Assembly: GCF_900626075.1 (NCBI RefSeq)
Contig: NZ_UYZY01000004.1
Location: forward strand, 186,001-250,000
Direction of reading: 5' to 3'
Source: Clostridium transplantifaecale
GTDB taxonomy: Bacteria > Bacillota > Clostridia > Lachnospirales > Lachnospiraceae
DNA: 64,000 nucleotides
Shown here: one piece after another, positions 53,639 to 62,610 of the stretch
Position numbering within the stretch: position 1 is the stretch's first letter
How the letters are laid out: every line of letters begins with the position of its first letter
Notes under the pieces: model-generated
The model's database searches: none
The model's input: only the letters and a program-made list of their open reading frames with translations
What the model was told of the DNA's origin: nothing
Translations under genes and position numbers: made by a program

Positions 53639-54634
53639 TCAGGCACCCACCCGGTACCTCCAGACGCCGTCCTCAAAATAACGGCTGATCTTTCCAAGCT
53701 TCTCCAGATGATCTGCGTGAGCCATGCATTCCCCTACTGCAAACCACTTCTGGGCGGCAGGAAATTCCTCCCAGCTGTTTGCCCGGATTTTCCATCGCAT
53801 CTTTCCGGTCAGCTCATAAAGTGTCATATCCGGTTTTTCTTTCAGAAGCTTTATGACCTCCTCCAGACGTTTTTCATGGTGAAGCAGAAGCTGCTCAATC
53901 CTCTCCTCATAATTTCCCGTCTTCCTGTGCCCCGGGAGTGCAAAAACCACCGGATACTTCTTTGCTTTTTTCAGGCTGTCCAGATAATTACCCAGAGAGT
54001 CCTCCACACCCAGCCAGGATGTAATATTTGGAGAAATGTCAAACAGGATATGATCTCCTGTAAACATAAAACGCTGCTTTTCTTCCCAGAACATCGCGTT
54101 GCCGGGTGTATGCCCGGGCACGGAAATCATAGTCAGACTGTATGGACCGGCCTGAATCTTATCGCCTTCACGAAGCGGGCAAAAGCGTTCGTCCAGTGCA
54201 TCCAGCTTATAGCGGGACGCCGGATTAACCGCCTCGGTTTCATTTAACAGCTCCTCAGGAAAACCGGCCTCCAAAAACTGGCGGTGGCGGAGCAGACTTC
54301 TCTGCGGAAGAAATCCCTCCTGTAATACCTTAAAATCTGTCTCGCTGATATAAATCCGGCCGTTCGGGGCCGCCGCCTCCCTGGCAAGTCCGGTGTGATC
54401 GGAGTGGAGATGCGTGAGAAGCACATCGATCCGGCTTGTACTGCTGCCGGCCTCTGCAATACCTCCCATCAGCGCCTCCCGGCATTCCGGACGGCGGAAT
54501 CCCGTATCAATCAGAAGAGCCCGCTCCCCGCCCCGGATCAGATAGCTGTTCAGCTCCCTTAAAGGATTCTGGGGCAGCGTGACACCCAGCCTGTATATAT
54601 TCTCTTTTATCTGTTCTACCGCATGCTCTCCCAT
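53639..54634 (-). CDS. Metallo-beta-lactamase-fold hydrolase
   Basis: 331-residue MBL-fold protein. The complete motif LLTHLHSDHTG gives HxHxDH; VPGHTPGNAMFW and FTGDHILFD supply further ligands. A C-terminal helical domain of about 100 residues (LLLHHEKRLEEVIKLLKEKP, ELTGKMRWKI) is typical of glyoxalase-II/LACTB2-like hydrolases. The start is ATG 54634, eight bases after GAGGAGG; a longer frame upstream lies inside the MATE gene. It begins one base after the MATE stop. The role (thioester or other hydrolysis) is not known. Confidence 0.85.
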   Translation of the reverse strand: MGEHAVEQIKENIYRLGVTLPQNPLRELNSYLIRGGERALLIDTGFRRPECREALMGGIAEAGSSTSRIDVLLTHLHSDHTGLAREAAAPNGRIYISETDFKVLQEGFLPQRSLLRHRQFLEAGFPEELLNETEAVNPASRYKLDALDERFCPLREGDKIQAGPYSLTMISVPGHTPGNAMFWEEKQRFMFTGDHILFDISPNITSWLGVEDSLGNYLDSLKKAKKYPVVFALPGHRKTGNYEERIEQLLLHHEKRLEEVIKLLKEKPDMTLYELTGKMRWKIRANSWEEFPAAQKWFAVGECMAHADHLEKLGKISRYFEDGVWRYRVGA

Positions 54635-54635
54635 A

Positions 54636-55994
54636 TCAGAATTCCTCCTCAGCGCCGTTACGGTGCGACATGGCCTTAAACAGTCCGAAGCAAATGATAA
54701 CGCCCAATACAATCGATAAATAATCGGCCGCAGGCTGCGCATAAATTACGCCGTCCAGTCCAAACATCCGGTTCAGCATAAATACGAGAGGGATAAAAAT
54801 CAGGCCCTGGCGGCAGACTGTAAGTACCAATGACGGGAGTGCCTTTCCCATTCCCTGAATTGTGTTAATGCAGAGAAAGAGAATGCCGATAAACGGGCCG
54901 GAAAGCTGAAGGGCAATGACCATCTGGATTCCGTAGGCTATAACCTCGGAATCGTTTATAAATACCTGAATCAGCGTCCGGCGTGCAATCATCATGATAA
55001 CCGTCAGCACTGTACCCATGATCACGGCACAGATACCGGTAAAGCGAAAGACCTGCATCAGCCGCTTTTTATTCCTGGCTCCGTAATTATAACCAATCAG
55101 CGGCTGGATTCCGGCGCAGAGGCCAATCTGCAGAAGCACCACCAGCATATTCGACTTCATAGCCACGCCCATGGCGGCTACCGGAGTGTCTCCGTATCCC
55201 ACCAATGCCAGATTTAAAATAATATTGGCAAAGCTCATCAAAATATTATTCAGGGATGCCGGAATTCCAATCGAAGCCACGCCGGATGCGATCCGTCCCC
55301 CCATCTTAAAGTCCTTAAGCTTAATGGAGAGGGAAGATTTTTTCCTGAGAAAATAGACAAGATAAAAAGCGCTGGCCGCTATATTTCCGATGACGGTAGC
55401 AATGGCCGCGCCGGTTACCCCCCAGCCCAGTCCCAGAATCATAACCGGATCCAGTATGATATTGACCACGGTTCCAATCAGATTCCCAATCATGGATTCC
55501 CGGGCTGCCCCCTCGCCCCGGAGAATGTTGCCGAAAGCAGTGGCAAAGATGATAAAGGGGCCTCCGAAGGATATGTAGGTCAGATACTGTCTGGCGTACT
55601 CAATTGTATTCGCGCTGGCTCCTATCAGCTTCAGAATCAAATTCATTCCGGCTATAAAGAGCACCGCAACTATTACGCCCAAGCCGAGAGAGCCATAGCA
55701 GCAAAAGGACGACAGGTTCCTGGCCCGATCCATCCGCTTTTCCCCCAGCGCCCGCGATATGGCGGAGCTTCCGCCGATGCCGAACAGGTTGCCGAGAGCC
55801 ATGTAAATCATAAAGACCGGTGTAGCCAGCGAAACGGCCGCCACTTGTAGGGGATCTCCGGTCTGGCCGATAAAAAATGTATCGGCCATGTTATAAATAA
55901 CTACCACCAGCATGGAAATCATGGTGGGGACAGCCATGAGGGCCACCGCTTTGGGGACCGGCGCCTCCTCAAATAATTCTCTGTTTGTGTTCAT
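54636..55994 (-). CDS. MATE-family efflux transporter
   Basis: 452 residues with twelve membrane spans in two homologous halves. Typical N-terminus: APVPKAVALMAVPTMISMLV, followed by YNMADTFFIGQTGD. The second half contains LQIGLCAGIQPLIGYNYGAR. MATE pumps export drugs or metabolites in exchange for sodium or protons. Start ATG 55994 follows AAGGAG. With the MarR gene just upstream (56067) it forms a likely drug-response operon. Confidence 0.93.
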   Translation of the reverse strand: MNTNRELFEEAPVPKAVALMAVPTMISMLVVVIYNMADTFFIGQTGDPLQVAAVSLATPVFMIYMALGNLFGIGGSSAISRALGEKRMDRARNLSSFCCYGSLGLGVIVAVLFIAGMNLILKLIGASANTIEYARQYLTYISFGGPFIIFATAFGNILRGEGAARESMIGNLIGTVVNIILDPVMILGLGWGVTGAAIATVIGNIAASAFYLVYFLRKKSSLSIKLKDFKMGGRIASGVASIGIPASLNNILMSFANIILNLALVGYGDTPVAAMGVAMKSNMLVVLLQIGLCAGIQPLIGYNYGARNKKRLMQVFRFTGICAVIMGTVLTVIMMIARRTLIQVFINDSEVIAYGIQMVIALQLSGPFIGILFLCINTIQGMGKALPSLVLTVCRQGLIFIPLVFMLNRMFGLDGVIYAQPAADYLSIVLGVIICFGLFKAMSHRNGAEEEF

Positions 55995-56066
55995 GTAAAT
56001 AATTCTCCTTTTCGTTGCCTGCAATAACTATTTGATTTTGTGCTAAACTATGTGCTGGTTCAGGGG

Positions 56067-56498
56067 CTACTTGATATTTTCTTCCAGCTTTCTTATTATG
56101 CTCGTAAGCTGATTAAGCTCCTCTCTGGAAATTCCGGATTGAAGCTCTGCCTCAAATCGGTTCAGGCGGTCGATCATCCTCGCCCGTGCTTCGGCTCCCT
56201 TCTCCGTCACGACCAGCTTTTTTAATCTGGCGTCATAGGAAACCGGCTCACGGCGGATATATCCGTTGCGCTCCATTAGCTGCAGAGTCCGGCTGGCCGT
56301 GGAGCGGCGGATTGAGAATTCCTTCTCAATATCCCTCTGCATGATATCTCTCCCTTGCGACTGAATCAAAAAGTGCAGAACCCAGTCCTGATTCGCGGTC
56401 AGCGTCTCCCCTTCCTGGGCCGACATCTGATTGATTCTGCGGTAAATAAGATTGGATAATACGCGGATTTCAAATCCGACATGGGTGTTTACTGTCAT
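56067..56498 (-). CDS. MarR-family transcriptional regulator
   Basis: 143-residue winged helix regulator: VLHFLIQSQGRDIMQRDIEK, EFSIRRSTASRTLQLMERNG and YIRREPVSYDARLKKLVVTE show helix-turn-helix and wing. Probably represses the MATE and hydrolase genes downstream in the same direction until a ligand binds. Start follows GGAAGG. Confidence 0.92.
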   Translation of the reverse strand: MTVNTHVGFEIRVLSNLIYRRINQMSAQEGETLTANQDWVLHFLIQSQGRDIMQRDIEKEFSIRRSTASRTLQLMERNGYIRREPVSYDARLKKLVVTEKGAEARARMIDRLNRFEAELQSGISREELNQLTSIIRKLEENIK

Positions 56499-56914
56499 CT
56501 TTATTTCCTTCCTGGATGCTTATTCTATACATTTAAAGAGATAGGGCCTGTTTCGGGAGCGGCCGTCTGCACCGTAAATCAATCCGAATCAGCTCTTCCG
56601 CCCCTGGCTATGCCAAAAAGATGTAAGCACCCTAACATTTTAAACGAACATATATTCTTTGTCAACTCCGTTTTTCAATCGGGCAGCATTTGGGGTATCA
56701 AAGAATAACTATGACTTTCAAAGATTTTTACTACGTGGTAAACGAGCAAACCGGATCCATCTGTTTGCACCGAAAAGCGTTTAAATATAAAAGAGAAAAG
56801 AAACATAAGGTTTATGAAAAAGTACAAAAAAAAGACGAACCCCCTTAAACATGGGAGCCGTCCATTTTTTATCCATAAAAACAATCCGCCAAAAGGGCAG
56901 TTTATAAGCAAGTA
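56499..56914. other. AT-rich intergenic stretch between the MarR gene and copy C
   Basis: About 415 bases. No gene is supported. A small minus-strand frame (56675-56944) runs into the structured element and has no convincing ribosome binding site. The stretch should contain the promoter of the MarR operon, but no clear hexamer pair was picked. Confidence 0.4.
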
Positions 56915-57245
56915 GTGGCCGCGACAATACCTCTCTCCCCCCATTTGGCGGAAGAGACAGTCAGCCGATGTCGGACGGACGGGCCGATCCCTGCCTGGCC
57001 TTCAGTCCCAGCGATAAATTACGCGGGAAAGGAGGGAGAAAACTTTCCGAAGGGGACCTTGGAGTCCGTTGGCGCTTGATGAGGTTCCTCACGAATCTAG
57101 CGCCATTACGCACTCCGTAAGCGGGAGCGAGTCCCCGCAGGAATTTTTTCTCCCGGATTTCCCCTCACCACAACCTTACATAGGGACTGAAGGCTAATCC
57201 AATCCCTAACGCCCCCGTCCGCCATCCATCAGCGTCCCAATCCCC
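56915..57245 (-). ncRNA. Dispersed structured-RNA-like element, copy C
   Basis: Minus-strand counterpart of copy A (15639-15990). Corresponding helices: P1 57214-57223 with 56974-56983, P2 57183-57194 with 56998-57009, P3 57158-57163 and 57146-57154 with 57025-57030 and 57034-57042, P4 hairpin 57121-57138, P5 57112-57116 with 57061-57065, P6 57099-57104 with 57071-57076. One pair in P1 is G-U when read on the minus strand but would be A-C on the plus strand, which supports the minus strand as the RNA. The element lies between the MarR gene and the dehydrogenase gene and stops just short of the latter's stop codon. Confidence 0.75.
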
Positions 57246-57252
57246 AACTAAC

Positions 57253-58194
57253 TCACATCACATTCACAGGCGTCCCATCCACCCATTTCGCCACATTATC
57301 AAACACAATCACAGCCCTCTTCACCAGCGCTTCTTTCGTAGCAAACGCAATATGAGGCGTCGCAATCACATTTTTCGCATTCAGCAGCGGGTGATCTTTT
57401 CTCACCGGAGGCTCATTTTCAAATACGTCGATGCCGGCTCCGGCGATCCGGCCGGCATTCAGCGCTTCGGCCAGGGCCTCGCTGTCCACTACAGGGCCTC
57501 GGGCCGTATTAATAAGGATTGCCGTTTCCTTCATCATAGCCAGTTCTTCTTTGCCAATCAGGCCTTTTGTCTCCGGCGTAAGCGGTGTATGCAGTGATAC
57601 AATGTCACAGGCGGAGAGAAGTTCATTCAGAGAAACATATTTGATTCCTTCAATTTCTTTCACCGTTCTGCTGTATGCATATACTTCGCAGCCGAAAGCC
57701 TGTGCAATCTTTGCCGTGCGCAGTCCGATGGCGCCTGTTCCTACGATACCAAACTTCTTGCCTTCCAGCTCAAAGCCGACAAGGCCGTCTTTTGTCCCCT
57801 CTTTTCTGACCACGTCATTACATGGGATGATATTTCTGTAAAGTGCGATGACCATACCGAATACAAGGTCGGCTACGGCTACAGTGGAATATCCGGCACA
57901 GTTGCAGACCATGACGCCGTTGCTGCGGCAGTGATCCATGGCAATATGATCAACTCCCGTAAATGCGACGGACAGGAGCTTTAAGTTTTTGCATCCGTCG
58001 ATCACTTCGCCGTTCATTGGAAGGTTGGACACAACGATGATATCGGCGTCTTTTCCTCGCTCAATCAATTCCTGCGTGCCTGTAACGCGGGTATCGTAAT
58101 ATACGATCTCCAAATCCTTAGGAAGCGCTTCGTGCGCCATGGACAGGAGCTTTTCCTGCGGGACTCCAAGAGGTTCGATGATAACAAGTTTCAT
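57253..58194 (-). CDS. D-isomer-specific 2-hydroxyacid dehydrogenase
   Basis: 313 residues. The nucleotide-binding loop is GTGAIGLRTAKIAQAFG; the segment after the second strand reads VYAYSRT without the usual acidic residue, which may favour NADPH. Catalytic residues are in INTARGPVVD (Arg), GIDVFENEPP (Glu) and ATPHIAF (His). It interconverts a 2-oxoacid and a D-2-hydroxyacid, in the glycerate/hydroxypyruvate/glyoxylate reductase group. Start follows GAAAGGAGATC. It is divergent from the RraA/Tct genes at 58594, so the two units may be co-regulated. Confidence 0.9.
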   Translation of the reverse strand: MKLVIIEPLGVPQEKLLSMAHEALPKDLEIVYYDTRVTGTQELIERGKDADIIVVSNLPMNGEVIDGCKNLKLLSVAFTGVDHIAMDHCRSNGVMVCNCAGYSTVAVADLVFGMVIALYRNIIPCNDVVRKEGTKDGLVGFELEGKKFGIVGTGAIGLRTAKIAQAFGCEVYAYSRTVKEIEGIKYVSLNELLSACDIVSLHTPLTPETKGLIGKEELAMMKETAILINTARGPVVDSEALAEALNAGRIAGAGIDVFENEPPVRKDHPLLNAKNVIATPHIAFATKEALVKRAVIVFDNVAKWVDGTPVNVM

Positions 58195-58233
58195 AATAAC
58201 AGATCTCCTTTCGTGGCTCTATTTATAGGCTTG

Positions 58234-58268
58234 AAAAACGCCAAAATCCGTATCATAACGGCGTTTTT
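58234..58268. terminator. Hairpin with T runs in the leader of the dehydrogenase gene
   Basis: AAAAACGCC (58234-58242) pairs perfectly with GGCGTTTTT (58260-58268) around a 17-base loop. On the minus strand it lies 40 bases before the dehydrogenase start, so it would act as a leader terminator; on the plus strand it could block read-through into the divergent unit. Confidence 0.55.
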
Positions 58269-58507
58269 GTAAATTTAAAATAACTCTTCACCGAGGAGCG
58301 GAAAGCTGAACCGTGCGGCAGCGGCCGGACGTGTCCGCCGGTAAAAGAATTATGCTTTTATGATACCACACAAACGTCTTTTTGGGGTGGCAGATTTTAC
58401 GGATTGCTAAAATAAAATTAAAGATGGATGTGGAAATCATATTGATTTTTGGCGTACTGGAAATTTTTAACAAATTTTTGTTGTTAACTTGGCTTGTTTT
58501 TCTTTGT

Positions 58508-58536
58508 TTGATTTATGAATATGCCTATATTAGAAT
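58508..58536 (+). promoter_or_regulatory. Promoter of the RraA/Tct operon
   Basis: TTGATT (58508-58513), a 17-base spacer and TAGAAT (58531-58536), about 58 bases before the start codon. The rest of the 400-base gap (58195-58593) is AT-rich and holds the hairpin at 58234 but no gene. Confidence 0.55.
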
Positions 58537-58593
58537 GAAATTAAGAAAAAAACATAGCTATGGAAATCGATTAAAATACAGGAGGAATTGTAA

Positions 58594-59295
58594 ATGTCTG
58601 TGGGAAAAAGAATTTATTTAAAGAGAGAAATGCCGGATCCGGAAATTATGGAAGAGTTTAAAAATATTCCGGCATCGAATACAGCGGATGTGATGGGCCG
58701 CAACTGTGCCATGAATCCCAGAATCAAGCTCGTGAGCAGTCCCAAAAACCAGATGATGGTGGGACCGGCTTATACGATAAAAGGCAGAGCCGGCGATAAT
58801 CTGGCGCTTCACGCGGCGCTGAACTTCTGCGAAGAGGGAGATGTGCTGGTTGTTTCCAATGAAGAGGATAATACCAGAGCCCTGATGGGAGAGGTAATGA
58901 TGGCTTATTTAAAATATACGAAAAAAATTGCCGGAATTATTCTGGACGGCCCTATCCGCGACATCGATGAAATCGGAAACTGGGATTTCCCGGTTTACTG
59001 CACCGGAACGACACCGGGAGGCCCATATAAGGAGGGACCGGGCGAAATCAACGTTCCAATTTCCTGTGGCGGCATCAGCGTGAATCCGGGAGACATTATT
59101 CTGGCGGATCCGGATGGAGTGATTTGTATTCCGAGAAAGGACGCGGCAGTGGTTCTGGAGGATGCAAAGAAATTTCAGGCCGCCGATGAGAAAAAACTGG
59201 AAGCGGCAAAGAACGGAACGGCGAACCGCGGCTGGGTTGAGAAGTCCCTGGAAGAAAAAGGATTTGAAATTATCGATGATGTATACAGGCCATAA
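58594..59295 (+). CDS. RraA-family protein (possible oxo-acid aldolase/decarboxylase), second paralogue
   Basis: 233 residues, clearly related to the protein at 51426: both contain a serine/asparagine turn (PASNTADVMGRN here), the RD pair (ILDGPIRDIDEI here) and GPYKEGPGEINVPISCGG. Likely a divalent-metal-dependent aldolase or decarboxylase acting on a branched or hydroxylated oxo-diacid. ATG follows ACAGGAGGAATTG. It lies directly before a TctC-type binding protein gene, which suggests that its substrate, or a precursor, is a carboxylate imported by that system. Confidence 0.88.
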   Translation: MSVGKRIYLKREMPDPEIMEEFKNIPASNTADVMGRNCAMNPRIKLVSSPKNQMMVGPAYTIKGRAGDNLALHAALNFCEEGDVLVVSNEEDNTRALMGEVMMAYLKYTKKIAGIILDGPIRDIDEIGNWDFPVYCTGTTPGGPYKEGPGEINVPISCGGISVNPGDIILADPDGVICIPRKDAAVVLEDAKKFQAADEKKLEAAKNGTANRGWVEKSLEEKGFEIIDDVYRP

Positions 59296-59316
59296 TGTAA
59301 CGGAAGAATAAGAAAT

Positions 59317-59364
59317 ACCGTGAAGAAACGGTAACAGCCAGGGTGCTGCGGCAATGCAGCCCTG
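59317..59364 (+). other. Two small hairpins between the RraA-family gene and tctC
   Basis: ACCGT/ACGGT (59317-59332) and CAGGG-GCTGC with GCAGC-CCTG (59339-59364). They lie within the operon and may protect or process the message so that the abundant binding protein is made in excess. Neither is followed by a T run. Confidence 0.4.
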
Positions 59365-59403
59365 TAGTAAAAAAACCGATAATAAGCAGAGGGAGAGGGA
59401 AAA

Positions 59404-60426
59404 ATGAAAAAAACAATAAAGGCCGTCATGGCGGTTTTAATGACATCCGTAATAGCGATGACAGGCTGCGGCAGCGCGGCACAGACTGATGTAAATACAG
59501 AGAAAAAGGCAGATGGGGCAAATGCCGCTGCAGACGGTTCGGACCTTGACTGGCCGAAAGAGACCATCACGATTACGGTTCCCTACAGCGCCGGCGGTGA
59601 CACGGATACTTACTGCCGTCAGATGTCAAATATGATGTCGAAGAAGCTGGGAGTCAATGTGGTAGTAGTAAATACAACCGGAGGAGCCGGCGTTGTGGCT
59701 GCTTCATCCGTAATGTCGGCAAAAAACGACGGATATAATCTGCTATTCCATCACACCGGTGTTATGCTGACGCAGGAAGCAGCCGGATCAAACCAGTTTT
59801 CTTTCCTGGATGATTTCGAGGTGGTTGGCTCCATTGCCCGTGATGATACATATGCCCTGATAGCCAAGGCCGGAAGCCAGTGGACCACACTCGAGGATAT
59901 GATTGCCTGGGCAAAGGCAAATCCGGGAAAACTGAAATACTCCATCACCTTTAACGGGGCGACTCATGCAGTGGCGGAACAGATGGAAAGAACCATGGGA
60001 ATTGAGATGGATAAGATCGACGTAGGTTCCAGTACCGCAGACCGCTTAACGGCCTTTATGGCAAACCAGTGTGACATTCTTGTTGTAAACTATATGAATA
60101 TTGCCGATTATATTGAAAACGGAGATTTTGTGGTTCTCGGCGTCTGCTCGGAGGAGAGGCTGAAAGGACTTGAGGACTTCCCGACCTTAAAGGAACAGGG
60201 ATATGATGTGGTTCAGCCTAAGGTTTATGAAGTAAGGGCGCCCAAGGGAACGGATCCGGCGATTGTAGGCAAGCTTTCCGAATGTATGAAGGAAATTGCA
60301 GAGGCGCCTGAATTCCAGGAAATCCTCACCAAATACTATGCGGAAGCATTTTACCGGAACGGCGAGGATACAATTGCCGAAGATCGGGCTGAGGTAGAGG
60401 CAATGAAGGAATTATTTGCACAATAA
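59404..60426 (+). CDS. tctC: Tripartite tricarboxylate transporter substrate-binding lipoprotein (TctC/Bug family)
   Basis: 340-residue lipoprotein; lipobox MTGC (about C22). Bug-family features are ITITVPYSAGGDTDTYCRQM, VVNTTGGAGVVAASSVMSAK and YNLLFHHTGVMLTQEAA. Members bind citrate, other di- and tricarboxylates and various organic acids. Start follows AGAGGGAGAGGG. Confidence 0.93.
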   Translation: MKKTIKAVMAVLMTSVIAMTGCGSAAQTDVNTEKKADGANAAADGSDLDWPKETITITVPYSAGGDTDTYCRQMSNMMSKKLGVNVVVVNTTGGAGVVAASSVMSAKNDGYNLLFHHTGVMLTQEAAGSNQFSFLDDFEVVGSIARDDTYALIAKAGSQWTTLEDMIAWAKANPGKLKYSITFNGATHAVAEQMERTMGIEMDKIDVGSSTADRLTAFMANQCDILVVNYMNIADYIENGDFVVLGVCSEERLKGLEDFPTLKEQGYDVVQPKVYEVRAPKGTDPAIVGKLSECMKEIAEAPEFQEILTKYYAEAFYRNGEDTIAEDRAEVEAMKELFAQ

Positions 60427-60443
60427 CAGAAAGAGGAGTTCTT

Positions 60444-60905
60444 ATGACAGGCAAAAAGAAGAATATTTTAGTTTCCATCGGATTTATTTTATTCGGCATT
60501 GTTCTCCTTACTCAGTCTGTGAGTATTAAACCGATGATGAAGAACGACCTGGGTTCAGGATTCTTTCCGACGATTATCGGAGCGGCCATTATCGTGGTGG
60601 CGCTTATTTTACTGGTCTTCTCCCTCAGAGAAAAGGAGACCGGGACAACGGCGTCCGACAGCGATATGGCGGGAGGGTGGCTCAGCATCCTCCTGCTCCT
60701 GGCTTATGTCGCAGCCTTTAACTGGATTGGGTTTATTATATCTACAATGATATATCTGTTTTTCCAGATTCTGGTGCTTGCTCCCAGGGAGAAGAGGAGC
60801 TGGCCTGTTACGGTCATTCTTTCCGTAGTTGCGCCACTGTTTATTTACGGAATGTTTGTGTATGTTATCAATAGTCCCCTGCCGAAAGGCATCTTTGGAT
60901 TTTAG
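60444..60905 (+). CDS. tctB: Tripartite tricarboxylate transporter small permease (TctB family)
   Basis: 153 residues with four membrane spans (DUF1468). The sequence KNDLGSGFFPTIIGAAIIVV is the family's early motif. It is placed between tctC and tctA as is usual. ATG follows AGAGGAG. Confidence 0.9.
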   Translation: MTGKKKNILVSIGFILFGIVLLTQSVSIKPMMKNDLGSGFFPTIIGAAIIVVALILLVFSLREKETGTTASDSDMAGGWLSILLLLAYVAAFNWIGFIISTMIYLFFQILVLAPREKRSWPVTVILSVVAPLFIYGMFVYVINSPLPKGIFGF

Positions 60906-60916
60906 GAGGTAATTCT

Positions 60917-62404
60917 ATGGTTTCACAGGCAATACATATGGTTTTATTGAATCCAATCTGCCTGCTGCTTATTCTAATCGGCGTCGTGATCGGTATTATC
61001 TTTGGCTCGATTCCCGGTTTGTCGGCATCTATGGCATTGATACTTTTTCTGCCGATGTCCTTCGGAATGGAGCCGATGAACGGCATCGCACTGCTGGTGG
61101 GGCTCTACCTGGGCGGCATTTCCGGCGGACTTATCTCGGCGATTCTTTTAAGGATTCCGGGAACGGCATCCTCTATTGCAACCGTGTTTGACGGTGGGCC
61201 GATGGCGGCTAACGGAGAGGCCGGAAAAGCATTAGGCGTCGGTATTTTGACTTCCTTCGTAGGGGGGCTTATCAGTATTTTCGCACTGATGTTTATTTCA
61301 CCATATCTGGCAAAGGTTACACTGGCCTTTACATCTGCCGAGTATTTTGCCATTGCGGTATTTGCCCTGACTATTATTTCCAGCTTGTCCGGCAATAACC
61401 TGATTCTGGGAATTCTGGCCGGTTTGTTCGGAATCGCCCTGTCGCTGGTGGGAATCGCGCCTGTCGACGGAGCTATCCGGTTCACATTCGGACAAACCAA
61501 TCTTTACGGCGGATTTGAGACGGTTGTTATCCTCATTGGACTCTACGCCGTGACGGACATTATTAAAACGGGTTTTGAGCGCCGTTCCATTATCAACGAA
61601 ACGGCAAAGAACCAGTACGCCTTAAAAGGTTATGGAATTTCCGTGAAAGAATATGCGGGACAGTGGGTCAATATTATCCGTTCTGCCCTCATCGGTCTTG
61701 GAATCGGCATTCTTCCGGGAATCGGCGGTTCCACATCCAGCCTTCTGTCTTATTCCGCGGCAAAGAGCAGTTCAAAATATCCGGAGAAATTCGGAACGGG
61801 AATTATAGACGGCGTTATTGCATCGGAGACATCGAACAACGCCGTAATCGGAGGTTCCCTGATTCCCCTGATTACGATGGGAATTCCGGGGAATGTGGCA
61901 ACGGCAATTTTCCTGGGAGGTCTGACTATCCATGGAATTTCTCCGGGCCCCCTGATTTTCCAGAAGAGCGGAGAATATGTGTATGGTATTTTTATTGCGC
62001 TGCTGGTAGCCAATGTATTCATGCTCATATGTGAGCGCGCCGGTCTTCCGGTGTTTGTCAAACTTCTTGACATTCCTAAATACTACCTGCTTCCGGTGGT
62101 AATGGTCTGCTGTGTGGTCGGTGCATACTGCGCCAATTACAGTGTTTTTGATGTGTGGTGCGTAGCTGCGTTCGGTCTGGTAGGTCTCCTGTTCAAGGTG
62201 CTCCGGGTGCCGTCCACGCCGATGATTATCGGATTCATCCTGGGTTCCATGACAGAGGAAAACCTGCGCCAGGCGCTGATGCAGACGGGCGGAAGCTGGT
62301 CCATATTCGTGACAAGGCCCATATCGCTCATCTTCCTGCTGATTGCTCTTGTATCGGTTGTGATGACCATCCGAAGCAAGGTGAAGGAAACAAAGACGGC
62401 ATAA
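60917..62404 (+). CDS. tctA: Tripartite tricarboxylate transporter large permease (TctA family)
   Basis: 495 residues with about eleven to twelve spans. Family motifs are FGSIPGLSASMALILFLP, GGISGGLISAILLRIPGTAS, and IGLGIGILPGIGGSTSSLL followed by EKFGTGIIDGVIASETSNNA. ATG follows TAGGAGG. The operon ends in the terminator at 62509. Confidence 0.94.
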   Translation: MVSQAIHMVLLNPICLLLILIGVVIGIIFGSIPGLSASMALILFLPMSFGMEPMNGIALLVGLYLGGISGGLISAILLRIPGTASSIATVFDGGPMAANGEAGKALGVGILTSFVGGLISIFALMFISPYLAKVTLAFTSAEYFAIAVFALTIISSLSGNNLILGILAGLFGIALSLVGIAPVDGAIRFTFGQTNLYGGFETVVILIGLYAVTDIIKTGFERRSIINETAKNQYALKGYGISVKEYAGQWVNIIRSALIGLGIGILPGIGGSTSSLLSYSAAKSSSKYPEKFGTGIIDGVIASETSNNAVIGGSLIPLITMGIPGNVATAIFLGGLTIHGISPGPLIFQKSGEYVYGIFIALLVANVFMLICERAGLPVFVKLLDIPKYYLLPVVMVCCVVGAYCANYSVFDVWCVAAFGLVGLLFKVLRVPSTPMIIGFILGSMTEENLRQALMQTGGSWSIFVTRPISLIFLLIALVSVVMTIRSKVKETKTA

Positions 62405-62508
62405 GAGCCGGAATCATGTGAAAGAGACGCGGCAGCGGTATCAGAGAAGCGAAACAGCTGCAATGTAAACAAAAGTAATAGAAAAAAGATATAACAAAAA
62501 AGGATTAG

Positions 62509-62550
62509 AAAGAGCCGGGTATGGCTGTACATACAGATACCCGGTTCTTT
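62509..62550 (+). terminator. Terminator of the RraA/Tct operon
   Basis: Stem AAAGAGCCGGGTAT (62509-62522) with ATACCCGGTTCTTT (62537-62550), 14 bp with one G-T pair, and a T-rich tail. Between convergent genes. Confidence 0.88.
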
Positions 62551-62610
62551 CTTTATTTATATAGATTGATATAGTAAGATGCTGTTGAATAAACGGCTGA
62601 TTTCCGCTGT

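Noticed and set aside
56675..56944. 89-codon hydrophobic minus-strand frame
   Set aside because: Begins within copy C, lacks a good ribosome binding site and ends in AT-rich intergenic sequence.
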